A stretch of 64,000 bases of DNA from Clostridia bacterium (lineage in GTDB: Bacteria; Bacillota; Clostridia; RGIG6154). Location of the stretch: positions 1 to 64,000 of the forward strand of contig JAFQRW010000017.1 in assembly GCA_017409875.1 (NCBI GenBank). The letters run 5' to 3'. A program made the translations under genes and the position numbers. Below are positions 31,438-39,354 of the stretch, in pieces (positions within the stretch are counted from its first letter, which is position 1; every line of letters begins with the position of its first letter). Below the pieces are notes generated by a model. It worked only from the letters and a program-made list of their open reading frames with translations. It searched no databases and was not told the origin of the DNA.

Positions 31438-33174
31438 TTATAAATAAATTTCAGTTTCCAGTCCAAGCTCCGGAGTTGTAGCTTCTGTTTTTGAAGAAGG
31501 CTCGGTGGGATCTTCAGGCAACACTTCAGGTTCTGCTGGAATTTCCTCTTCGGATGGGATTTCTAAACCATCTTGAGTTGCACCGGTTTCTTCAGTTTCA
31601 GCATTTTCTTCCATCTCGCCTTCATTTTCATTACGCAACACAATTTTGGCAAGTGGAATGTAGTAGCTTGAAGGGAGCGCTTCTGTTTTTATAACATTTC
31701 CGTTTTCATATATCGTTCTGGAAGATTTTATGGTATAACCGTTAGAGCCGTTTTGCTTAACAACTTCTTTACTAGGTTCTAAAGTTTCGTCATTTTCATA
31801 TTCTGTTTTAAATGGGGTAGAACCGGTGATTGTATTGTTAACAACAACTTTGTAATTTTTTTCTTTAATACCCATAATTGAAACAGTGCAGTTTCCACCG
31901 CTGATTGAACAGGTGATTTTCACTGGGTTTTGCATAGTGTTTTTAAATTTAAAGTCAATCGCACCCATTACAACAGTTGCGTCCTGACCTTTTGGAGCAT
32001 AAGAAACGGGGAATGAGTGGTTCTTTCTTTCTACAATTTCCATATTTGAATACAAAGCGGCATTGTAGATAGTGGTAGATACCTGACAAATACCTCCGGC
32101 TAATCCGTCAACAACACGGCCGTTTTCAAATACTTTTGCGTTTCTGTAGCCTTTTGCCACAGTTCTTGTTCCAACAACATCGTTGTATGAGAAAATCTGA
32201 CCCGGAGCTAAAACAGTTCCGTTAACTTTTTCTCCTGCAAGGCGCATATTATGAGTTCTGTCAACTTCTGCGGTATTATAGTTGGTTGTGTAGCTGGCTA
32301 AAACATCTTCAAACATTTTGCCTGAAAGCTTTGCTTCTGTGATTTCAGGATAAGTGATCTCAAGCTGAAATTCAAATTCGGTATTTTCAGCAGCATCCTT
32401 TGTTTCGTTTTTTGCTGAAGTTTTATCAAAGTTATATCCTGTTTTGTGAGGAATTATTTTTCCGTTTTCTTCATCATAATAGGCATCTTCCGGCTCGCAT
32501 GTTACTTCTTTGTAAATCTTGTTAATATTAATGCCGTCATATTCTTTGTAAGTAATTTTAGCATCAATTACGAGTTCTTTTCCTTTGGAAATTCCATCTT
32601 TAATCTGCGCTATTATATCTTGTTCGTCAATAGCATATCCTGCATTTCCTGATGTAATAATAAGTTTGTCTTCTTCAATTTTGTAAGAGGTAGGAACATA
32701 GTGGCTTTCAAGTCTTGAATACTCATTTTCTAAAAGCTTAACTACTTTTTCTTCATCAAGGTAAAACTCCATATTGAGATCACGGTTTACAAATGGAGTT
32801 ATGTAGGTAAAAAACTTTGAAATAAGATTTGTTTTGCCGTAGTTATAGGCATTTTGTGCAGATGTTTCGTAGTCGTATTCACCTACATCCTTAAAAGAAA
32901 ATGTTACATTTTGATCTTTGATGTTAATTTGAATTTCAGGAGCTTTTCCGGCATACCTTTCTTCTAAAACTAAAGATGCTTCATCAACGGTCATTGCGCT
33001 TAAATCGTTAGAGCAGACACTGATTCCACTGAATATTTTATCATATTGTGATGCAAGACAAAAAAAGACCGTAACAAACACAACTATTACCGCAAGACAA
33101 GCAATTATAGCGATATGAGTTTTAGAAAGCTTTTTACTTTTGTTTTGTTCTTCAAAAGAACGGTTTTCTGACAC
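31438..33174 (-). CDS. VanW-family membrane-anchored protein
   Basis: 578 residues with a GTG start behind AAGGAG. A cytoplasmic basic start is followed by one transmembrane helix (about 20-42). An extracellular part carries a PG_binding_4-like domain, then the VanW domain (LAGGICQVSTTIYNAAL, ERKNHSFPVSYAPKGQDATV), and a low-complexity Glu/Pro/Thr tail. VanW proteins are cell-envelope proteins of unclear biochemical role, frequent in Clostridia and not evidence for vancomycin resistance by themselves. Confidence 0.88.
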   Translation of the reverse strand: MSENRSFEEQNKSKKLSKTHIAIIACLAVIVVFVTVFFCLASQYDKIFSGISVCSNDLSAMTVDEASLVLEERYAGKAPEIQINIKDQNVTFSFKDVGEYDYETSAQNAYNYGKTNLISKFFTYITPFVNRDLNMEFYLDEEKVVKLLENEYSRLESHYVPTSYKIEEDKLIITSGNAGYAIDEQDIIAQIKDGISKGKELVIDAKITYKEYDGININKIYKEVTCEPEDAYYDEENGKIIPHKTGYNFDKTSAKNETKDAAENTEFEFQLEITYPEITEAKLSGKMFEDVLASYTTNYNTAEVDRTHNMRLAGEKVNGTVLAPGQIFSYNDVVGTRTVAKGYRNAKVFENGRVVDGLAGGICQVSTTIYNAALYSNMEIVERKNHSFPVSYAPKGQDATVVMGAIDFKFKNTMQNPVKITCSISGGNCTVSIMGIKEKNYKVVVNNTITGSTPFKTEYENDETLEPSKEVVKQNGSNGYTIKSSRTIYENGNVIKTEALPSSYYIPLAKIVLRNENEGEMEENAETEETGATQDGLEIPSEEEIPAEPEVLPEDPTEPSSKTEATTPELGLETEIYL

Positions 33175-33272
33175 TTGAAATATCTCCTTTTTTACATTAA
33201 ATCAATACAAGTACATTATAGACCAGCAAAGTAAAAAAATCAATTAAAAAAAGGTTAAATTTGTGTTACAAA

Positions 33273-33911
33273 TCAATACCCTAAATCCTCGTTAACAAGG
33301 ATTACTTTAATTCTTCCCTTGACTCTTTGGCTGGCGGTAACAACATAACTGCAGCATATACGGCTGTCTGAATTACATCCGTCACACATTTCGTGGCCTT
33401 GGTTGTTAAGAGATAAACATTTTCCTGAAGTTGAGCAGTAGCTTTTTATACCAAGTCTTTTGCAGTTTTTAGGGGTAGCTATGGTTTTGATTCTTAACTC
33501 GGCAGCTTTCAAATCCTCAACAATTTTATTCTTACCTGCAATAATTATAACCTGTTTTGGTCCATAAATTAAAGCAGCAACTCTGTTGCCGTTACCATCT
33601 ACGTTATAAAGACAACCATTTTTCGTTATGGCGTTGCTTGAAGATATAAAAGTATCCGCTAAAAGTCCCATGCGGAAGCGGTTTTGTATTTCTTCGGGAG
33701 AAATTCCGCTTTCATATCTGTCAATAAAGTTATAATCCCCATTTTTAAGTAATTCTATAACGCCAACCTGATCTAATGTAACAGAACCTCCTACAGCAAC
33801 GGTTTCACCTGGAATTAACATATTTTTCAAGAGACTTAATGCATCTTTTTTTGTTTCAACACAAAAGGCATCCATATTATTGTTTTTCAAAGCATTTGCT
33901 ACATTTTGCAT
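33273..33911 (-). CDS. LUD-domain protein (LutC/YkgG-like)
   Basis: 212 residues from ATG 33911 (AAAGGAGTG site). The LUD fold is recognisable from GETVAVGGSVTLDQVGV, DTFISSSNAITKNGCLYNVDGNGNRVA and YGPKQVIIIAGKNKI. A C-terminal Cys-rich patch (CSTSGKCL, CDGCNSDSRICC) may bind a metal. LUD proteins take part in lactate utilisation with LutA/LutB, but standalone clostridial forms like this have no proven role. It is divergent from the penicillin-binding protein gene. Confidence 0.85.
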   Translation of the reverse strand: MQNVANALKNNNMDAFCVETKKDALSLLKNMLIPGETVAVGGSVTLDQVGVIELLKNGDYNFIDRYESGISPEEIQNRFRMGLLADTFISSSNAITKNGCLYNVDGNGNRVAALIYGPKQVIIIAGKNKIVEDLKAAELRIKTIATPKNCKRLGIKSYCSTSGKCLSLNNQGHEMCDGCNSDSRICCSYVVTASQRVKGRIKVILVNEDLGY

Positions 33912-34024
33912 AAAAATCACTCCTTTTAAAGAAATTTTACATTGTATAAAATTGTTTGTCAATAATTTTTGTTTACTTTTAAGGATTTATTTGGTATACT
34001 ATAGTTATCCTAAGAGGTGATAAA

Positions 34025-36208
34025 ATGAGTTTTAATAAAAAATTTTTGTCAGTTTTCTGGAAATGTTTAATTATTTTCGGCATAATCGGAGCATTAATAA
34101 CAGGCATAATTATATATGCTCTTGCCGTTAGTGATTCGGGCGTTGATTACAGTTCAGTAGGACTTAATTTTTCCAGTGTTATATATTATACTGACGGGGA
34201 AGGAAACGAGGTTGAGTACGACCAGGTATATGGCGAGCAAAACCGCCTTTGGGCAGATATTTCGGATATGCCTGAGTATTTGCCACAGGCATTTGTAGCC
34301 ATAGAAGATGAAAGGTTTTACAAACATTTCGGATTTGATCTTCCAAGAACAATAAAAGCAACTTTTAATTATATCATAAAACGTGATTCTTCGTTCGGTG
34401 GAAGTACTATAAATCAGCAGCTTGTTAAAAATATTACCGGATATGATGATACTACCGCTAAAAGAAAAATCATCGAGATTATCCGCGCTATTGATATGGA
34501 CAGAAAGTTGTCCAAAACACAAATTTTAGAATTATATTTAAATACAATTTATTTAAGTCAGGGCTGTAACGGTGTTGAAACCGCTGCAAATAAGTATTTT
34601 GGTAAACCAGTGTCAGACCTTACATTGGCAGAAAGTGCATCTATCGCAGGAATTACGCAGTATCCTACAAGATATGATCCGATTTTAAATCCTGAGGCAA
34701 ATAAAGAAAAACAAGAGCTTGTGCTTAAAAAAATGCTTGAACTTGAGATGATTAGTCAAGAAGAATATGATGAGGCAATAGCAGAAGAACTTAATATTCA
34801 GAATAATGACACAAAAGATGCATTAAGCACACAATCATATTATACAGACCACGTAATTGAAGAAGTAATTCCGATACTCCAAAAAGAGCTTGCGATAAAC
34901 AAAACAATGGCAACTCAGATGATTTATCGCGGAGGACTTCAGATATATACAACAGTAGAACCAAAAGTCCAGAAGGCGATAGATGAAATTTTTTCAAATC
35001 CGTCCAAAACAATTAAATTTGATGAATCAAATCCAATTCAGGCTGCCATTATTGTTATTGACCCTTATACAGGACAGATTAAAGGCGTAGGCGGAGGACT
35101 TGGAAAGAAAACCTCTGAAAGAACATTAAACAGAGCAACCATGACGCTTCGTCAGCCAGGAAGTTCAATAAAACCTTTAAGTGTTTATGCTCCGGGATTT
35201 GAATATAAAAAATTCACACCAAGCACATTGTTTGTGGATGAGGCATACTCGGTTGGAAATCATACAATAAAGAATTATTATGACGGATACCGTGGCACTA
35301 TGACTGTAAAATATGCAGTTGAACAATCGGTAAATACCGTTGCGGCTAAGGCTTTAGAAAAACTCGGTTTGCAAAAATCTTATGATTTTTTAACCCATAA
35401 TCTTAATTTCACATCTATTGACAGCAGAGATAAAGCATATTCACCATTAGCATTAGGAGGACTTACAAAAGGCGTATCAGTTCTTGAAATGACAGCGGCA
35501 TATTCTGCGTTTGTAAATAAAGGAATTTACACACACCCTTATACGGTTGAAATGATTAAGGATAATGATGGAAAAGTTATTTACGAACACAATAAAAAAA
35601 GTAATGTTGCAATGTCCGAAAGCACAGCGGCAACAACACTTAGTGTATTAAAAAGCGTTGTAGATTACGGAACGGGTACACCTGCAAGACTGTCTAACGT
35701 GCCTGCGGGCGGAAAGACAGGCACAACTGATGATGATAAAGACAGATGGTTTATGGGCGTTACTCCGTATTATGCAGCCGGCGTCTGGGTAGGATATGAC
35801 GAGCCTAAAACAATTACAGGCTATGGTGTAAATCCTGCTGTTGCACTTTGGAAAGCAGTTATGCAAAAATCGCATGACGGACTTAAATACAAGCAGTTTG
35901 ATATTTCAAAAAGTGCAGCATCAGCAGTTAATATGTGTATGGACAGCGGAAAGCTTGCAACCGATATGTGCTATCAGGATTACCGCGGAAGCAGAGTTGT
36001 TACAGAGTACGTAGGAGTATCAAACCTGACCAACGAGACGTGCGACCTTCATAAATATGTTCAGGTTGATAAAACAACAGGCAAAATTGCAGGTCCTGAA
36101 TGCAATTTAAGTGATGTGGAAATGAGAGTCCAGCCACAGACAGGAACTGAAGAAATATGTACACATTCTTCTGCGCCTGATATAGAACCTGAAATTCCAA
36201 TACAATAA
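34025..36208 (+). CDS. Class A penicillin-binding protein (PBP1a-type)
   Basis: 727 residues: an N-terminal transmembrane anchor (about 12-36), a GT51 glycosyltransferase domain (AIEDERFYKHFGFD, GGSTINQQLVKN), and a transpeptidase with SxxK (GSSIKP), SVN (EQSVNT) and KTGT (GGKTGTTDDDKD). It polymerises and crosslinks peptidoglycan outside the membrane. A C-terminal Thr/Glu-rich tail follows. AAGAGGTGA precedes ATG 34025; a bidirectional terminator follows the stop. Confidence 0.94.
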   Translation: MSFNKKFLSVFWKCLIIFGIIGALITGIIIYALAVSDSGVDYSSVGLNFSSVIYYTDGEGNEVEYDQVYGEQNRLWADISDMPEYLPQAFVAIEDERFYKHFGFDLPRTIKATFNYIIKRDSSFGGSTINQQLVKNITGYDDTTAKRKIIEIIRAIDMDRKLSKTQILELYLNTIYLSQGCNGVETAANKYFGKPVSDLTLAESASIAGITQYPTRYDPILNPEANKEKQELVLKKMLELEMISQEEYDEAIAEELNIQNNDTKDALSTQSYYTDHVIEEVIPILQKELAINKTMATQMIYRGGLQIYTTVEPKVQKAIDEIFSNPSKTIKFDESNPIQAAIIVIDPYTGQIKGVGGGLGKKTSERTLNRATMTLRQPGSSIKPLSVYAPGFEYKKFTPSTLFVDEAYSVGNHTIKNYYDGYRGTMTVKYAVEQSVNTVAAKALEKLGLQKSYDFLTHNLNFTSIDSRDKAYSPLALGGLTKGVSVLEMTAAYSAFVNKGIYTHPYTVEMIKDNDGKVIYEHNKKSNVAMSESTAATTLSVLKSVVDYGTGTPARLSNVPAGGKTGTTDDDKDRWFMGVTPYYAAGVWVGYDEPKTITGYGVNPAVALWKAVMQKSHDGLKYKQFDISKSAASAVNMCMDSGKLATDMCYQDYRGSRVVTEYVGVSNLTNETCDLHKYVQVDKTTGKIAGPECNLSDVEMRVQPQTGTEEICTHSSAPDIEPEIPIQ

Positions 36209-36212
36209 AATT

Positions 36213-36236
36213 AAATCCACCCGTTCGGGTGGATTT
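36213..36236. terminator. Bidirectional terminator
   Basis: Hairpin AAATCCACCCGTTCGGGTGG followed by ATTT, between the penicillin-binding protein gene (+) and the Cys-rich gene (-). Confidence 0.85.
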
Positions 36237-36239
36237 GTT

Positions 36240-37082
36240 TTAGCAGCAATTATTACAACCGTTTGATGTGCCACCCGCAAAATCATGCTTTTGAGGCGGA
36301 TAAAACTCGTCAACCGGGAACTTGATTTTATCAAACAAGTCACAAGGGTCTCCTTGAGTGCTTGAAACAGATTCGTTTTCAGGAACACAGAAATCGTACA
36401 CAGGGATTAAAAGCTGAACACTTCTTTCAAGCTTGATAATAGTAAAAAGCCCTAGAGTAACATAAACTCTTCTTTCTGCACGAGGGTCAGAAAATACGTT
36501 TTCAAAGCAACCGCATACAACATCGGGAGTGCTTGCTATATCATAGCAGTCATCGGCGATGTTCCTCTGGCAGCAACGGTCAACAAATTTTGCAGATAAT
36601 GTAATAGGGTCAACTGCTTCAACAACAGCCTGCGGCAAGTTAGTCTTACCTGCCAGTTGCTTATCATAGCCGGATGCAGCGTAAACAGAACGGAAAACCT
36701 TTGATTTTCCTTCCGAACCAAATAAAACAACTTTTTTATCGTATACAGATAATCCTTCAACACGTTTAGGTCTGCCTGTGTCGCTGCAAACATCCAAAGT
36801 CACTCTGAAGAAAAATCTTATGTCAATAGAATAATAACCCGAGTGGAAAGGAACAGCCTCAACATCACTTGTTACCCAGATAAGCTCGGCAGTTGTTGCT
36901 TTGATGCTGACTGCACGGTCAACGATTTCCTGATCGCCAACGGTTAAGTAAACCCTTATATCCTCAAGACATTCCTTGTCACGGCAAGAGTCATATACTT
37001 TATCGGTGTGAATGCACACTGCTTCTTTAATGCAGTTTCCTGTGTTTGAGCCCACAGGACCGGGTGAAATTCCTTTATTCAT
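36240..37082 (-). CDS. Conserved clostridial Cys-rich protein of unknown function
   Basis: 280 residues without signal peptide. Recognisable clostridial features: CIHTDKVYDSCRDKECLED near the start, a central RFFFRVTLDVC segment and YDKKVVLFGSEGK, and a C-terminal NGCNNCC tail. Nearly twenty Cys are spread along it. Members occur in spore formers; a spore-coat or sporulation role is plausible because of Cys content and because another Cys-rich gene (47199) is in the window, but this is inference. AGGAGG precedes ATG 37082. Confidence 0.65.
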   Translation of the reverse strand: MNKGISPGPVGSNTGNCIKEAVCIHTDKVYDSCRDKECLEDIRVYLTVGDQEIVDRAVSIKATTAELIWVTSDVEAVPFHSGYYSIDIRFFFRVTLDVCSDTGRPKRVEGLSVYDKKVVLFGSEGKSKVFRSVYAASGYDKQLAGKTNLPQAVVEAVDPITLSAKFVDRCCQRNIADDCYDIASTPDVVCGCFENVFSDPRAERRVYVTLGLFTIIKLERSVQLLIPVYDFCVPENESVSSTQGDPCDLFDKIKFPVDEFYPPQKHDFAGGTSNGCNNCC

Positions 37083-37219
37083 TTAATAGTACCTCCTGAT
37101 AATTTTTAGGTATTCCCCAATACATAATATGTTAATTTGCAGTATTTGTTCCAAATTTCATATTTATCATCAAAAAGTCATATATTTAAAAAAAGACTTT
37201 TACGAAAGGATTGATTAAT

Positions 37220-38383
37220 ATGAAAAAAGCAGTGTATACATCAAAAGGTTGCTGGCAGTTTTATTATAATGAGGGCATAAGGTGCATTTTTCCGGACGGC
37301 AGCGACGAGATGCTGTTTCAAGAAGGACTTGACGATTTTGATATAACAGCCGATGGACAGGAAAAAATATATATGCTTTGTCAGGACAGTCGTAACTATT
37401 TTTATTTGTATTGGTTTGATGGGTTAAGCTGGCAGAATAAGTGTATGTTAGAATCAAGCACTACCGAAACATATAACAAAAACTTCTACCTTGTAAATGT
37501 GGGCGGATGGCTTAATGCATTTTATACAGTAAAGCATAACGAAAGCACACTTATTGTTCACCATATAATATATGGTGATGCTGAGCCTGAAATAATAGAA
37601 AAAAGTGAGTGCTTTAAAAGCTATTTTGCACTTTCTGATAAGTATGGTAATTTGTATTGTTTTATGGCAAGAGGAACAGAACTTGGATATAAAAAATATA
37701 TGTGGAATGAAAAAAGATGGTCAAAGTATAAAGGAATTTTTAAATTTAATGAAGAAATAAACTATATTTCGGCGGCATTTGATGAAAATAATAATTATCA
37801 TGTAGCAGTTTGCATAGGAGAAGATAAAAAATATAAGATTGCCTATACAAGCGAAAGAAAAACACATGAAATTATCAGCGGTGGGTATTCTGTGTTAAAA
37901 CCTGTAATAGTTATTAAAGATAATATCCATATACTGTTTGACTTTGCAGGAAGAGTTTTGCAGGCAGTAAGCCTTGATGGCGGAGACAGCTTTTTAGATG
38001 CCAAATACTTTTTCCCGGGCAGCTTTAAAAAGCAGGGGATTGTAAAAATAATATCTTCAAATAAAATAGGTGAAGAAATTAAAACGGATTATACATACGG
38101 CTACGAAACAGAATATGGGAAATTAGTTCCGTCTTTAATTGAAGAGAATATAAACAAAATAGAAAAACCTAAAATTGATGAACCTACCGAAATACAGCCT
38201 GAAATTGAAAATTTTATTGAGACAGAAGAAACTAAAAGCGCACCTCCGCCAGATTATAAAAAAGAAGAAAACACCGATACACTCTATGCAATGATATCAA
38301 AGCTTGCAAAAAGAATAGACGAAATAGAAAGCAAGCTTTTCGATAGCAGGGAAATTAAAATAGTACAAAACGAGGATGTGTAA
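37220..38383 (+). CDS. Unknown beta-propeller-like protein with C-terminal coiled coil
   Basis: 387 residues from ATG 37220 (AAAGGA site; TTG 37211 is possible). The first 290 residues form repeated blades with Trp/Tyr-rich strands (CWQFYYNEGIRCIF, NYFYLYWFDGLSWQNK, YGNLYCFMARG), like a sialidase- or BNR-type propeller. Then a Glu/Pro linker and a final coiled coil (LYAMISKLAKRIDEIESKLF). No signal peptide. Family unknown to me; divergent from the Cys-rich gene, and a sporulation-linked role is possible but unproven. Confidence 0.6.
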   Translation: MKKAVYTSKGCWQFYYNEGIRCIFPDGSDEMLFQEGLDDFDITADGQEKIYMLCQDSRNYFYLYWFDGLSWQNKCMLESSTTETYNKNFYLVNVGGWLNAFYTVKHNESTLIVHHIIYGDAEPEIIEKSECFKSYFALSDKYGNLYCFMARGTELGYKKYMWNEKRWSKYKGIFKFNEEINYISAAFDENNNYHVAVCIGEDKKYKIAYTSERKTHEIISGGYSVLKPVIVIKDNIHILFDFAGRVLQAVSLDGGDSFLDAKYFFPGSFKKQGIVKIISSNKIGEEIKTDYTYGYETEYGKLVPSLIEENINKIEKPKIDEPTEIQPEIENFIETEETKSAPPPDYKKEENTDTLYAMISKLAKRIDEIESKLFDSREIKIVQNEDV

Positions 38384-38399
38384 TCACATCCTCGTTTTT
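38367..38399 (+). terminator. Terminator overlapping the stop of the propeller-like gene
   Basis: Hairpin AAAACGAGGATGTG ... CACATCCTCGTTTT. Confidence 0.85.
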
Positions 38400-38455
38400 A
38401 TGTAAGACACAGAGATGTCCCTTGTCTCATTAAATTGACTAAAAAATCATTTCAC

Positions 38456-38484
38456 TTGATAAATAAAGAAACATGTGTTATAAT
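38456..38484 (+). promoter_or_regulatory. Promoter of the structured leader RNA
   Basis: TTGATA (38456-38461), 17-bp spacer, TATAAT (38479-38484). The start site is expected at 38490-38492. Confidence 0.8.
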
Positions 38485-38490
38485 ATACTT

Positions 38491-38712
38491 GCTACATCTT
38501 TTTTTATTATTATGTCATATTTTGACAGCATCTAATTGAATAAACATAGCATTAGGAGGTACGCTATTTGTAAAAAGCGTACACTCTTGTTTCGTCATAC
38601 TCCTAAGCTATGGTTTAGATGTAATGAAAAAAGTGTGTAGCAACCTTTGAAACAGAGTCCCTGCGTTTTTTGGTGCGTGGCTCTGCTTTTGGGTAGGCTA
38701 CGCACTTTTTTA
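38491..38712 (+). ncRNA. Candidate riboswitch or attenuator leader upstream of SLOG gene
   Basis: About 222 nt from promoter to terminator. By hand folding: P1 pairs 38491-38505 (the first transcribed bases) with 38627-38641, with one mismatch, and extends by 506-510 with 621-625. Inside are a small hairpin (513-517/523-527), a long arm (530-535/615-620, 545-550/607-612, 552-558/600-606) capped by hairpin 559-565/576-582, and an unpaired stretch 583-599. The 3' strand of P1 (38627-38641) is also the left arm of a terminator whose right arm is 38697-38711 and ends in T6. The two folds exclude one another. The terminator ends 5 nt before the ribosome binding site region of the SLOG gene. I recognise no known class in it. 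Confidence 0.72.
38627..38711 (+). terminator. Intrinsic terminator of the leader RNA
   Basis: A 15-bp stem, AAAAAAGTGTGTAGC with GCTACGCACTTTTTT (one G-T pair), enclosing an inner hairpin CAGAG ... CTCTG. Its left arm can instead pair with the RNA 5' end. Confidence 0.85.
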
Positions 38713-38728
38713 ATTAGCGGAGTATGTT

Positions 38729-39244
38729 ATGGGAACAGAGAAAAAAACCTGCTGCATTTTTGGTCATAGAAAAGTAGCAGGGAAAGAAGAACTAAAAGTC
38801 AGATTGTCGGGGATTTTTGAAAATCTTATTGTAAATGAAAATGTTTGTACTTTCCTTTTTGGAAGCCGAAGTGAGTTTGACGATTTATGTCGTGATATTC
38901 TTGCCGCCAAAAAGGAAAAATATCCGCACATTCAAAGGGTTTATGTTCGTGGCGAATATCCATACATAGATGACGATTATGAAAACTATCTTTTAGAAAG
39001 ATGTGAAAAGACTTATTTTCCACAAAGAGCGATAAATGCAGGAAAAGCTGTTTATATAGAACGCAATTATGAGATGATAGATAATGCCGACATTTGTATT
39101 GTGTATTTCAAAAATAATTATTTACCGATCAGGTGGAAAAACGGTAAACGAGATTTGTTTGATTATCAGCCCAAAAGCGGCACGGGTATAGCGTATAAAT
39201 ATGCTATTCGGAAAAATAGATTTATCATTAATGTGGCGGAATGA
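38729..39244 (+). CDS. SLOG-domain (DUF1273-like) protein
   Basis: 171 residues. The start CCIFGHRKV, then FLFGSRSEFD and the later INAGKAVYIERNYEMIDNADICIVYF plus SGTGIAYKYA fit the SLOG superfamily of Rossmann-like nucleotide-binding proteins, of the YpsA/DUF1273 subgroup. SLOG domains bind nucleotides or nucleotide-derived signals and occur in defence and stress systems. Substrate unknown. GGAG lies ten bases before ATG 38729, directly after the leader terminator, so expression is probably controlled by read-through. Cytoplasmic, no membrane segment. Confidence 0.75.
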   Translation: MGTEKKTCCIFGHRKVAGKEELKVRLSGIFENLIVNENVCTFLFGSRSEFDDLCRDILAAKKEKYPHIQRVYVRGEYPYIDDDYENYLLERCEKTYFPQRAINAGKAVYIERNYEMIDNADICIVYFKNNYLPIRWKNGKRDLFDYQPKSGTGIAYKYAIRKNRFIINVAE

Positions 39245-39248
39245 TTTT

Positions 39249-39310
39249 GCAAATTGGGGACGTGCCTGTTTTTGCAAATTGTGCAAATTGGGGACGTGCC
39301 TGTTTTTGCA
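39249..39310. repeat. Tandem 28-bp repeat pair (REP-like)
   Basis: Two identical copies (39249-39276 and 39283-39310) starting GCAAATTGGGGACGTGCC and ending TGTTTTTGCA. The ends GCAAA/TTTGC are complementary, so each copy can fold. Similar GGGGACGTGCC elements are known as REP sequences mobilised by Y1-type transposases; no transposase is present here. Confidence 0.75.
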
Positions 39311-39317
39311 CAATTTA

Positions 39318-39343
39318 AAAAGCCCTTTTATAAGGGCTTTTAA
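39318..39343. terminator. Bidirectional terminator between SLOG gene and gpmI
   Basis: Hairpin AAAGCCCTT-TTA-TAAGGGCTTT with T- and A-runs. Confidence 0.8.
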
Positions 39344-39354
39344 TTTTGTTTAAA

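Noticed and set aside
31438-33174. VanW and VanY-like genes as a vancomycin resistance cluster.
   Set aside because: No VanR/S, VanH, Van ligase or VanX gene is present, the two genes are 12 kb apart, and both families are common in susceptible Clostridia.
38491-38712. The leader RNA as a T-box, 6S RNA, tmRNA or RNase P RNA.
   Set aside because: No T-box consensus, no tRNA-like end, no conserved RNase P core, and the RNA is attached to a terminator directly upstream of a gene, unlike 6S RNA.
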